Assembly: GCA_030038595.1 (NCBI GenBank)
Contig: JASHSW010000224.1
Span: 1 to 7,135, forward strand
From: Methylovirgula sp.
GTDB taxonomy: Bacteria; Pseudomonadota; Alphaproteobacteria; Rhizobiales; Beijerinckiaceae
Length of the DNA: 7,135 nucleotides
Reading direction: 5' to 3'
Shown: positions 1 to 7,135 of the stretch, piece after piece
Layout: each line of letters opens with the position of its first letter
Numbering within the stretch: the first letter of the stretch is position 1
The notes under the pieces: model-generated
What the model saw: only the letters and a program-made list of their open reading frames with translations
Databases searched by the model: none
Told to the model about the DNA's origin: nothing
Program-made: the position numbers and the translations under genes

Positions 1-1290
<1,290 letters not shown>

Positions 1291-1319
1291 ATGATAGTCC
1301 GCGCCCCCTGCTTCGACAA
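1291..1319 (-). promoter_or_regulatory. Candidate sigma-70-type promoter of thiC
   Basis: On the minus strand TTGTCG (1319-1314) and TATCAT (1296-1291) are separated by 17 bases, matching the housekeeping consensus at 4/6 and 5/6 positions. The usual start about seven bases downstream would fall near 1284. That would remove most of the 5' arm of riboswitch P1 (1289-1283), so either transcription starts slightly earlier or the true promoter is further upstream. Confidence 0.3.
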
Positions 1320-1390
1320 GCAGCGCCGGGGCCTTCAACCTTTCGCTAACGCTGCCGCAGCGATTCATCCTTGCAAACAGGCACATCCCT

Positions 1391-1415
1391 GGAACGAAAG
1401 GCGCGGCGCCTCGTT
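1391..1415 (+). promoter_or_regulatory. Candidate EcfG-type (general stress) promoter
   Basis: GGAAC (1391-1395), exactly 16 bases, then CGTT (1412-1415). This is the full consensus GGAAC-N16/17-CGTT described for EcfG/SigT sigma factors of the alphaproteobacterial general stress response. It points rightward to the small ORF at 1501-1704 and lies back to back with the thiC control region. Expected transcription start is about 1420-1424. Under equal base frequencies, about 0.1 chance match is expected in a window this size on both strands, so coincidence is not excluded. Confidence 0.42.
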
Positions 1416-1500
1416 TCTGCCGCAGAGGACGAGTCCGAGGCCGGAGCGGTCAAGCTCCGGCGGGCGGCGTATTCGCCGGCGTGTAAGGGTAGAGCGGCCG

Positions 1501-1704
1501 ATGCAGGGTTTCGACGATGTTCCGAGGCAGCCCTCGTGGCTCCGAGTTGCGCGCCCCAACCCCCCAGGTGCAAGCAAAAATATGGCGAGTCTCATCGGCC
1601 AGGAGCTGCGCCATGTTTTTCCGCTGGCGCAAATTTCGCCCCAGATCGAAAGACTTCGCCGCTTGCTCGAAGAACTGGAAAAGAAGCGCGGCGGTCGCGG
1701 CTGA
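1501..1704 (+). CDS. Small hypothetical protein with NepR-like C-terminal region
   Basis: 67-residue ORF; a shorter version starting at ATG 1582 gives 40 residues. Residues 31-61 (SLIGQELRHVF through the LLEELEKK end) form two predicted helices. The pattern is IGxxLRxx(F/Y), a proline ten residues after LR, and LLxxLE with 17 residues between LR and LL. As I remember the family, NepR anti-sigma factors share that spacing, but the usual PVPD(R/K)F block is replaced by SPQIERL. The N-terminal 27 residues are proline- and arginine-rich and look disordered. No strong ribosome site precedes either start: AAGGG ends 11 bases before 1501 and AGG ends 13 bases before 1582. GC at third positions is moderate (about 62-67%). 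In favour are the EcfG-type motif upstream and a stop codon set in the convergent terminator hairpin. It may also be non-coding. Confidence 0.4.
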   Translation: MQGFDDVPRQPSWLRVARPNPPGASKNMASLIGQELRHVFPLAQISPQIERLRRLLEELEKKRGGRG

Positions 1705-1731
1705 GCCGGCCAAAGGGTGGCCGCGGCTCAG
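1701..1731. terminator. Hairpin between convergent small ORF and efp
   Basis: CTGAGCC (1701-1707) pairs with GGCTCAG (1725-1731), and GGCCA (1708-1712) pairs with TGGCC (1718-1722). The loop is AAGGG and there is a two-base bulge (1723-1724). Twelve base pairs, nearly all GC, make a strong stem on either strand. Each arm contains a TGA: 1702-1704 ends the plus-strand small ORF and 1730-1728 ends efp. The plus strand continues TCTTT after the stem, while the minus side has no T run. It may be a weak bidirectional terminator. Confidence 0.5.
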
Positions 1732-2297
1732 TCTTTGGCGCGCTCCACGTAGGAGCCGTCGGAGGTCTGCACGATGACGCGCGTGCCGGGCTGGATGTGC
1801 GGCGGCACCATGGTACGCAGCCCGTTCGACAGTTTTGCCGGCTTATAGGAGGAGGACGCGGTCTGGCCTTTCATGGCCGGCTCGGTCTCGGTGACTTCGA
1901 GCGTCACGCGCGGCGGCAGTTGGATGCCGACCGGCACGCCGTTGAACACCGACAAGATGCAGGTCATGCCTTCCTGCAGGTACACCGCCTGCTCGCCGAC
2001 GACCTCGGCCGGCACCACCACCTGATCGTAGGTTTCGGCGTTCATGAACGTATAGCCGTTGCCGTCCTGGTAGAGATAGTTGAAGTTCGAATCCTCGACG
2101 AAGGCGCGCTCGACCTGCTCGGTGGTCTTGTAGCGCTCGGTAACCTTCACGCCGTCGCTCAGGCGGCGCATGTCGATCTGCGTGGTCGGCGTGCCCTTGC
2201 CGGGATGGAAGCTCTCGGCGGTCAGGACGACGTAGAGCTGTCCGTCCTCCTTCTCGATGACGTTGCCTTTGCGAATCGAACTGGCGATGACTCTCAC
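1728..2297 (-). CDS. efp: Elongation factor P
   Basis: EF-P binds between the ribosomal P and E sites and rescues ribosomes stalled on consecutive prolines. The 189-residue product has the three beta-barrel domains of the family: KOW-like domain I (about 1-62), OB-fold domain II (about 66-125) and OB-fold domain III (about 130-189, ending [11 protein letters not shown]). The tip loop HPGKGTP carries the modifiable lysine at residue 34, as in E. coli. I chose GTG 2297-2295 over ATG 2303-2301. The only Shine-Dalgarno, AAGGA, abuts that ATG with no spacer but lies six bases before the GTG, and the GTG start gives the usual alphaproteobacterial [12 protein letters not shown]-terminus and Lys34 numbering. 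Divergent epmA and epmB encode its modification enzymes, which strongly implies beta-lysylation of Lys34. The stop lies inside the terminator hairpin. Confidence 0.97.
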   Translation of the reverse strand: MRVIASSIRKGNVIEKEDGQLYVVLTAESFHPGKGTPTTQIDMRRLSDGVKVTERYKTTEQVERAFVEDSNFNYLYQDGNGYTFMNAETYDQVVVPAEVVGEQAVYLQEGMTCILSVFNGVPVGIQLPPRVTLEVTETEPAMKGQTASSSYKPAKLSNGLRTMVPPHIQPGTRVIVQTSDGSYVERAKD

Positions 2298-2303
2298 GAT
2301 CAT

Positions 2304-2308
2304 TCCTT
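2304..2308 (-). promoter_or_regulatory. Ribosome binding site that sets the efp start
   Basis: AAGGA on the minus strand directly touches ATG 2303-2301 but stands six bases from GTG 2297-2295. Normal spacing therefore favours the GTG as the initiation codon of efp. Confidence 0.7.
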
Positions 2309-2431
2309 CGGTTGGCGATGCGAGGGCTTTCGGCCAAACCGGGGATGGCCGGCGGAAAGGCTCATAGAATCAGACTGATACGGGACTACGGCAGGGCTCG
2401 ACGGAAACGCCTGCCGGCGCAGCTTGGTCTA

Positions 2432-2461
2432 CGCTACAAGCCGCGGCGTTTTCGCTACAAG
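2432..2461 (+). repeat. Direct repeat CGCTACAAG x2 upstream of epmA
   Basis: CGCTACAAG occurs at 2432-2440 and again at 2453-2461. The 21-base period is two helical turns, so both copies face the same side of the DNA. The repeat lies 34-63 bases before the epmA start, where an operator could sit. No known regulator is recognised, and chance or sequence drift is possible. Confidence 0.35.
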
Positions 2462-2494
2462 GATTGCCGGGGGTTTTTCAAGCGAAATGACGAA

Positions 2495-3544
2495 ATGAGC
2501 AAGCCTTCTTTCTGGTGGCGGCCCGAGGCACACGCAAGGCGGCGGCAATTCCTGGAAAAGCGCGCCGCGCTCGCGACGGCCGTGCGCAGCTTCTTCGGCG
2601 CACGCGGCTTCATCGAGATCGACAGCGCCGCTCTCCAAGTCTCGCCGGGCAACGAGACGCATATTTCCGCTTTTGCCACCGAGCTCGTCGGCGACGACGG
2701 CCGCGCCTCGCGCCTTTACCTGCATTCTTCGCCGGAATTCGCCGCCAAGAAACTGCTCGCCGCGGGCGAAGAGCGCATTTTCAGCCTCGCCCACGTCTTC
2801 CGCAATCGCGAGCGCGGCGCGCTTCACCATCCCGAGTTCACGATGCTCGAATGGTATCGGGCGCGCGAATCCTATCGCCGGCTTTTCGACGACTGTTCGC
2901 GGTTGCTGGCCGCCGCCGCAACGGCGGCGGACACCGCGCATCTGCGCTTTCGTTCCGCGCTTGCCGATCCGCATGCCGCGCCGGAGATCCTCGCCGTGGC
3001 GGAAGCGTTTGCCCGCTACGCCGGCATCGACTTACTGCAGACCTATGATGCGACGCGCTGCGATGCGCGGGCTTTGGCGGAGCAGGCCGTGAAGCTGGGG
3101 CTGCGCGTCGCAGACGACACGTGGCCGGATCTGTTCAGCAAGATCTTCTCCGAAAAGATCGAGCCGAAACTCGGCCACGGCCGTGCCACGCTGCTTGTCG
3201 ATTACCCGGCGCCGCTGGCGGCGCTCGCCCAACTTCGGGAGGATCGGCGTTTTGCCGAACGGTTCGAGCTTTATGTTTGCGGCGTGGAGCTTGCCAACGG
3301 TTTTGGCGAACTCACCGACGTCGCCGAGCAGCGCCGCCGATTTGAAGCCGCGATGGCGGAACGGCAGCGGATCTACGGCGAGGCCTATCCGATTGACGAA
3401 GAGTTTCTCGCCGCGCTTGCCGCGATGCCGCCGGCCTGCGGCGTCGCGTTGGGTTTCGACCGGCTGGTGATGCTGGCGAGCGGCGCGCAACGGATCGAGG
3501 ACGTCTTGTGGACGCCGGTTGCCGAGGAGGGAACGCAGCGATGA
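2495..3544 (+). CDS. epmA: EF-P--(R)-beta-lysine ligase EpmA (GenX/PoxA/YjeA)
   Basis: Class II aminoacyl-tRNA-synthetase paralogue that adenylates beta-lysine and joins it to Lys34 of EF-P. The 349-residue product resembles the LysRS catalytic core and lacks the N-terminal anticodon-binding domain, as expected (E. coli EpmA is 325 aa). Visible landmarks are SPGNETH (50-56), YLHSSPEFAAKKLLA (75-89), motif 2 from VFRNRE to HHPEFTMLEWYR (101-122), ERFELYVCGVELANGFGELTD (255-275) and motif 3 GVALGFDRLVML (316-327). The WWRP...RRRQFL N-terminus favours ATG 2495. Upstream in-frame ATGs (2312, 2345) would add arginine-rich, family-unlike sequence. No good Shine-Dalgarno is present. A stop-overlapping mini-ORF (ATG 2487 to TGA 2498) immediately precedes the start. 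The gene overlaps epmB by ATGA, so the two are one operon, divergent from efp. Confidence 0.96.
   Translation: MSKPSFWWRPEAHARRRQFLEKRAALATAVRSFFGARGFIEIDSAALQVSPGNETHISAFATELVGDDGRASRLYLHSSPEFAAKKLLAAGEERIFSLAHVFRNRERGALHHPEFTMLEWYRARESYRRLFDDCSRLLAAAATAADTAHLRFRSALADPHAAPEILAVAEAFARYAGIDLLQTYDATRCDARALAEQAVKLGLRVADDTWPDLFSKIFSEKIEPKLGHGRATLLVDYPAPLAALAQLREDRRFAERFELYVCGVELANGFGELTDVAEQRRRFEAAMAERQRIYGEAYPIDEEFLAALAAMPPACGVALGFDRLVMLASGAQRIEDVLWTPVAEEGTQR
3524..3531 (+). promoter_or_regulatory. Ribosome binding site of epmB
   Basis: GAGGAGGG lies inside the end of epmA, nine bases before ATG 3541. It is the strongest Shine-Dalgarno of the window's plus strand. It supports the ATGA-overlap start over the earlier in-frame ATG at 3508. 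Confidence 0.8.
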
Positions 3545-4599
3545 GCATTGCCAGTGTCGAGGAACTGATCGAGGCCGGCCTCGTGCCCGCCTCACGCCGC
3601 GCCGCGCTCGGCGAAGTCGGCAAGCGCTATGCCATCGGGCTCAGCGCTCCATTGGCGGCATTGATCGATCCCGACGATCCCGACGATCCGATCGCAAGAC
3701 AGTTTATTCCCGATCCGAGAGAACGGATCGCCCAGCCGGAGGAAAGCGCCGATCCGATCGGCGACGACGCGCGCAGCCCGGTCGAAGGCATCGTACATCG
3801 CTATCCCGACCGGGTGCTGCTGAAGCTCCTTCACGTCTGTCCGGTCTATTGCCGCTTTTGTTTCCGCCGCGAAATGGTCGGCCCCGGGAACGTCGCGCAG
3901 CTTTCCGGCGAAGCGCTCGATCGGGCTTTCGCCTATATCGCGGCGCATACCGAGATCTTCGAGGTAATCCTGAGCGGCGGCGATCCGTTGATTCTGTCGC
4001 TGCGCCGGCTTGCCGACGTGCTGGCACGGCTTGCGCGGATCGAGCACGTCGCGATCGTGCGCATCCATACGCGCCTGCCGGTTGCCGAGCCGGCGCTGGT
4101 CACGGACGGGCTCGCCGAACTGTTGCGCGATGCGCGCAAGACGGTTTATGTCGCGCTTCACGCCAATCATCCGCGCGAGCTGACGCAAGCGGCGCGCGCC
4201 GCCTGCGCCAAGCTCGCCGACGCCGGCATTCCGCTGCTCAGCCAAACCGTGTTGCTGCGCGGCGTGAACGACAACGTCGAAGTTCTCGCCGAACTGATGC
4301 GCGGCTTCGTCAAGGCGCGCGTCAAGCCGTATTATCTTCATCATCCCGATCTTGCCCGCGGCACGGCGCACTTCCGCGTGACGATCGAGGAAGGCAAGGC
4401 GCTGGTGCGGGCGCTGCGCGGCAGGCTTTCCGGTATTTGCCAACCCCAATATGTGCTCGATCTTCCTGGCGGCTTCGGAAAGGTGCCGATCGGAGAGGGA
4501 CTCTTCGAAGGCGAGAAGGGCGCCTACCGCGCCACGGATTTTCGCGGCGAAACGCATGCATATCCGCCGCACAGCGCGGCGGGATGCCGCTCGGAATGA
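3541..4599 (+). CDS. epmB: EF-P beta-lysylation protein EpmB (lysine 2,3-aminomutase family)
   Basis: Radical-SAM, PLP-dependent aminomutase that converts (S)-alpha-lysine to (R)-beta-lysine, the substrate of EpmA. In 352 residues I see the family motif LIDPDDPDDPIARQ (41-54), the CX3CX2C cluster cysteines C100, C104 and C107 in CPVYCRFCFRR, SGGDPL (145-150), and a barrel core ending in YYLHHPDL. The PLP site is PGGFGK with K314. D270 and D307 align with the lysine-binding aspartates of clostridial aminomutase. Length matches EpmB (342 aa in E. coli), not the longer catabolic KamA (about 416 aa). The ATGA overlap with epmA and proximity to efp decide the function. The C-terminus ends in a short Cys-containing tail (CRSE) of no known role. 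The start follows GAGGAGGG at nine bases. Confidence 0.93.
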   Translation: MSIASVEELIEAGLVPASRRAALGEVGKRYAIGLSAPLAALIDPDDPDDPIARQFIPDPRERIAQPEESADPIGDDARSPVEGIVHRYPDRVLLKLLHVCPVYCRFCFRREMVGPGNVAQLSGEALDRAFAYIAAHTEIFEVILSGGDPLILSLRRLADVLARLARIEHVAIVRIHTRLPVAEPALVTDGLAELLRDARKTVYVALHANHPRELTQAARAACAKLADAGIPLLSQTVLLRGVNDNVEVLAELMRGFVKARVKPYYLHHPDLARGTAHFRVTIEEGKALVRALRGRLSGICQPQYVLDLPGGFGKVPIGEGLFEGEKGAYRATDFRGETHAYPPHSAAGCRSE

Positions 4600-4655
4600 C
4601 CTTCGTTGGAACAGATTTGCAGCTTGGCGGCGACGGCGCGCGAGAAGATTACGGC

Positions 4656-4669
4656 AACGGCCGGCCGTT
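4656..4669. repeat. Perfect palindrome at the end of the GTPase gene
   Basis: The sequence from 4656 to 4669 is a perfect 14-base inverted repeat with no loop (AACGGCC/GGCCGTT). It overlaps the TAA stop of the minus-strand GTPase gene and lies in the 68-base gap to the epmB stop. There is no T run on either side and no spacer, so an intrinsic terminator is doubtful. Confidence 0.3.
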
Positions 4670-5798
4670 ACGCCAAAAGGCCGCCGCGCCGTATCTGCAG
4701 CGGATTTTCCGCCAGCGCGGCGCGATCCGGCGTATCGACCGCAGGTAGATCGGCAACCGCTTGCCAAAGCGACTGCACGATCGCGGGTTGCAAGTCGTCG
4801 AGGATGAAGACGATCCGTGTCGAGCGATCTTCGTCCGGCCACGCCGCGAGCCGCGCCGGCGGATGGAAGACATGCTGTACGCCATGGATGACGAGCGGCC
4901 GCGCCGGATCGTCGGCGAGCGCGACGATGCCCTTGACGCGCAACAGGTGCGCACCGTGCGTGGTACGCAGCAGCTCGAGAAATATATCGAGAGCGGCGGC
5001 CGGCAGCGGCGCGTCACGGCGCAGCGCAAAGGCGTGGATCTTGGCGTCATGCCGGTTCACGTCATGCGCATGCGCGGAATCTTCATGGTGGTGATCTTCG
5101 ATCGCCTCGGCGTTGAGCCAGCGGCGCACGTCAGGCGCCTTTTTGTCGGGATCGTACAGCCCGACGTCGAAGAGTTGCACCGCTTCCGCTTGCGCGGCGT
5201 CGATCTGGAGCGCTGTCGGATTGAGGCGCGCGAGTCGCCCCCGCAGCGCGGCAAGGCGCGGATCGCCGGCGTCGAGGAGATCGATTTTGGTGATGACCAG
5301 CCGGTCGGCGACCGCCGCTTGCTTCAGCGCTTCGCGGTGACGGTCGAGACAAGCCGCGCCATGCAAAGCATCGACGAGGGTCACGACTCCGTCGAGCCGG
5401 AAACGCAGCATCAAATAGGGGTGGTACATGATCGTATGCAACACCGGCGCTGGATCGGCGAGGCCGGTCGTCTCGATTACGACGCGGTCGAAGGCCAAGC
5501 GGCCGTTGTCGCGCGCCCGCAGCAGTTCTTCGAGCGTGGCGATGAGGTCGCCGCGGATCGTACAGCAAAGACAGCCCGAGGTCATCACGACCGCATCGCC
5601 CCTCACCGTCTCGACGAGCAGATGATCGAGGCCGATCTCGCCGAATTCGTTGATGAGCACTAGGCAATTGGCGAGCCCGGGGGCGCGCAGCAGGCGATTG
5701 AGCAACGTGGTCTTGCCGGCGCCAAGGAAGCCGGTGAAAACCGTCAGAGGAAAGACCGGCGGCAGGTTCGCGGCTACGGTTTGATTTTTCGGAGGCAC
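4668..5798 (-). CDS. CobW/COG0523-family G3E GTPase, probable metallochaperone
   Basis: GTP-hydrolysing metal-insertion or zinc-distribution protein of the CobW/YjiA/ZigA group; the metal and client are not determined here. In 376 residues I see Walker [10 protein letters not shown] (23-31), [13 protein letters not shown] (49-61), the metal-binding CLCC motif with C76, C78 and C79, Walker B-type ETTGLADP (109-116) and the guanine-specificity motif TKID (170-173). A histidine-rich linker follows (235-250, six His), then the CobW C-terminal domain with RVKGIVAL (287-294) and [13 protein letters not shown] (305-317). Translation starts at GTG 5798-5796. An in-frame TAG sits immediately upstream and no other common start precedes Walker A. 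The ribosome site is weak (GGA nine bases upstream). It lies five bases after the carboxypeptidase stop and is probably co-transcribed. No cobalamin genes are nearby, so a true CobW role is not supported. Confidence 0.93.
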   Translation of the reverse strand: MPPKNQTVAANLPPVFPLTVFTGFLGAGKTTLLNRLLRAPGLANCLVLINEFGEIGLDHLLVETVRGDAVVMTSGCLCCTIRGDLIATLEELLRARDNGRLAFDRVVIETTGLADPAPVLHTIMYHPYLMLRFRLDGVVTLVDALHGAACLDRHREALKQAAVADRLVITKIDLLDAGDPRLAALRGRLARLNPTALQIDAAQAEAVQLFDVGLYDPDKKAPDVRRWLNAEAIEDHHHEDSAHAHDVNRHDAKIHAFALRRDAPLPAAALDIFLELLRTTHGAHLLRVKGIVALADDPARPLVIHGVQHVFHPPARLAAWPDEDRSTRIVFILDDLQPAIVQSLWQAVADLPAVDTPDRAALAENPLQIRRGGLLA

Positions 5799-5803
5799 CT
5801 ACT

Positions 5804-7135
5804 TCAATCCGGCGAGGAAGCAGGTTTGGGTTTCGCCGCGAGTTTGGCCGGCCGGCCGGCGGTGTGCTTCGATTTGCCTTTGCCGGCCAACTTGCCGCCG
5901 GCCTTCTTCGCCGTCTTGCCGGTTTTTCCTTTGGCGAGCTTTGTGCGGTGCGCCTTGGCGAACCTATGCCGCTTGGCTTTGCCTGCCAGATGCCTCCGCT
6001 TGGACTTCTTGGATGCGGTCTTGGCTTTCTTTTTGCCGGGCGTGTTGTCGGTCGAAGTTGCGGTGGGATCCGGCTTCGCCGCAGTGTCAACCGATGCGGC
6101 GCTCTGCGTATTGCTCGTCGGCTCGCCGCTTAGGATATCGGGCGGCGTGCCGATCGGCGAATGCGGCGGGCGGGCTTCCGCGACCGGGCCGAGGTAACCG
6201 GGCGCGGGGCCAATATAGACGGCGACGGGATCGAACACCGGGTTCGGCAGCAATGCGATGCGCGAAGCCGCAGGCGCCCGGTCGGCGGCGGGCGCAGCGT
6301 TGAACAAAAAGCCATTCGCCGGAAAAGTCGGCGTCTTGGCAAGCGACAGCGGTGCTTCGAGCCGTTCGGTTTCCGCCGCCCATTCGATTTCAGTCCTGGC
6401 GCGGCGATGGCAAACCGTGTCGTGCATATCGGGCGGCCTGGCGTCGCTCGGCTCGGCCGCCGCCATCGGATGCGGGCGATCGATGCCGGCGAATGCGCGG
6501 TCGAGCAGAACCGCGGTTCTGATCAACCGCGCCTTGACGCTCGGCGCGCCCAAGACGATTGCGATGTAGCGATGACCGCCGCGCGTCGCGCTGGCGATGA
6601 GATTGAACCCGGACGAGCAGGTAAATCCGGTCTTCACGCCGTCGGCGCCGGGATAACGGCCCAGTATGTCGTTGTGCGTCGGGATGATCTCGTCGCCAAG
6701 ACGCAGCGCACCGATGCCGAAGAGACTGGCTTCGTCGGGGAATTGCTTGAAAAGCGCCCGCGTCAGAATGGCGAGATCCCGCGCCGAAGAAAAGTGCTCG
6801 GGATTCTGCAGACCGTTCGGATTGACGAAATGGGTTTCCGTCATGCCGAGCTGCGCGGCGGCGCGGTTCATGTCTTCGGCGAATGCCTCGACGGAACCGG
6901 CGATCCCTTCGGCAACGGTCACCGCAATGTCGTTCGCCGATTTTACGACCAACATCTTCAGCGCGTTGTTGAGCGTGACCTCGGTGCCGGGCGCAAAGCC
7001 CATTTTGGAGGGCGGCATCGAGGCGGCGCGGGCGGAAACGACGAGCGGAGTATCGAGGCTGAGTTCATGGTCGCGCACCGCGCTGAGCGCGACGTAGATC
7101 GTCATCAGCTTGGTGAGCGAAGCCGGATACCAGGG
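5804..7135 (-). CDS. D-alanyl-D-alanine carboxypeptidase (peptidase S11), N-terminus off the right edge, lysine-rich tail
   Basis: Penicillin-binding serine DD-carboxypeptidase that removes the terminal D-Ala of peptidoglycan stem peptides in the periplasm. The visible 443 residues begin at PWYPASLTK, with the catalytic SXXK (S6, K9 of the fragment). SAN (66-68) and KTG (168-170) follow, completing the active site. The signal peptide and roughly the first 50 residues lie outside the window. After the catalytic domain (to about residue 225) there is no recognisable PBP5 C-terminal domain. Instead there is a proline/alanine-rich linker and a highly basic tail (fragment 368-438) with 23 Lys and 6 Arg in 71 residues and no acidic residue, resembling the KAK repeats of histone H1-like proteins. 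The tail is in frame and ends normally at TGA 5806-5804. The downstream GTPase gene follows in the same direction. Confidence 0.92.
   Translation of the reverse strand, partial: PWYPASLTKLMTIYVALSAVRDHELSLDTPLVVSARAASMPPSKMGFAPGTEVTLNNALKMLVVKSANDIAVTVAEGIAGSVEAFAEDMNRAAAQLGMTETHFVNPNGLQNPEHFSSARDLAILTRALFKQFPDEASLFGIGALRLGDEIIPTHNDILGRYPGADGVKTGFTCSSGFNLIASATRGGHRYIAIVLGAPSVKARLIRTAVLLDRAFAGIDRPHPMAAAEPSDARPPDMHDTVCHRRARTEIEWAAETERLEAPLSLAKTPTFPANGFLFNAAPAADRAPAASRIALLPNPVFDPVAVYIGPAPGYLGPVAEARPPHSPIGTPPDILSGEPTSNTQSAASVDTAAKPDPTATSTDNTPGKKKAKTASKKSKRRHLAGKAKRHRFAKAHRTKLAKGKTGKTAKKAGGKLAGKGKSKHTAGRPAKLAAKPKPASSPD

Larger units (their letters stand above)
2298..2494. other. Divergent intergenic region between efp and epmA
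   Basis: Apart from the efp ribosome site, these 197 bases should hold promoters for both directions. TAGAAT (2365-2370, plus strand) matches a -10 box at 5/6 but has no convincing -35 partner. On the minus strand I found no pair close to consensus. epmA has no recognisable Shine-Dalgarno. A 9-base direct repeat near epmA is listed separately. Confidence 0.5.

Noticed and set aside
1371..2378. Plus-strand open frame of 335 codons
   Set aside because: It is antisense to efp over most of its length, and the opposite strand encodes a perfect EF-P.
2495..3544. Lysyl-tRNA synthetase instead of EpmA
   Set aside because: The protein lacks the anticodon-binding domain, is 349 aa long, and sits with epmB and efp.
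3661..3692. Tandem 9-base repeat encoding DPDDPDDP in epmB
   Set aside because: The DPDDPxDP stretch is a conserved feature of the lysine 2,3-aminomutase family, not an expansion.
4564..4582. CCGCCGC/GCGGCGG hairpin at the end of epmB as a terminator
   Set aside because: It lies inside the coding sequence before the stop and has no T run. It is likely a by-product of GC-rich codons.
3541..4599. Catabolic lysine 2,3-aminomutase KamA
   Set aside because: It is shorter than KamA and is translationally coupled to epmA. No lysine fermentation genes are nearby.
3592..4842. Minus-strand open frame of 416 codons
   Set aside because: It is antisense to epmB, whose motifs are intact. It also crosses into the GTPase gene out of frame.
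4761..5663. Plus-strand open frame of 300 codons
   Set aside because: It is the mirror of the COG0523 GTPase, with no motifs of its own.
1728..7135. Polyproline (PPP) stall sites in genes near efp that might autoregulate the module
   Set aside because: Only PP pairs were found in the translated products. No run of three prolines supports such a loop.

Overview
This is a GC-rich chromosomal window with housekeeping genes of alphaproteobacterial character. The EF-P N-terminus ([11 protein letters not shown]), the general-stress-type promoter motif and the GC-rich codon usage point to Hyphomicrobiales (Rhizobiales). I cannot place the genus from sequence alone. There are no insertion sequences, prophage genes, tRNAs, rRNAs or CRISPR arrays.

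Layout. (1) 1-1319, minus strand: the N-terminal 374 residues of thiC (running off the left edge), preceded by a clear TPP riboswitch (1201-1290), a possible attenuator and a candidate promoter. (2) 1391-1704, plus strand: an exact GGAAC-N16-CGTT motif, the signature of EcfG-type general stress sigma factors, lies upstream of a small ORF. The C-terminal 40 residues of that ORF resemble the anti-sigma factor NepR. (3) 1701-4599: the complete EF-P module. efp is on the minus strand, and epmA and epmB are divergent on the plus strand and overlap by ATGA. (4) 4668-7135, minus strand: a D-Ala-D-Ala carboxypeptidase (running off the right edge) with an unusual lysine-rich C-terminal tail, followed 5 bases later by a CobW/COG0523 metal-handling GTPase.

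How the genes work together. EpmB turns alpha-lysine into beta-lysine, EpmA attaches it to Lys34 of EF-P, and the modified EF-P relieves ribosome stalling at proline-rich stretches. Substrate-making enzyme, ligase and target protein are all encoded within 3 kb. ThiC makes the pyrimidine half of thiamine and is switched off by TPP through its leader. The carboxypeptidase trims peptidoglycan in the periplasm, and its link to the GTPase is positional only.

The known systems here are ordinary. The least explained piece is the small plus-strand gene at 1501-1704 with its stress-type promoter, which is a hypothesis and not a firm identification.
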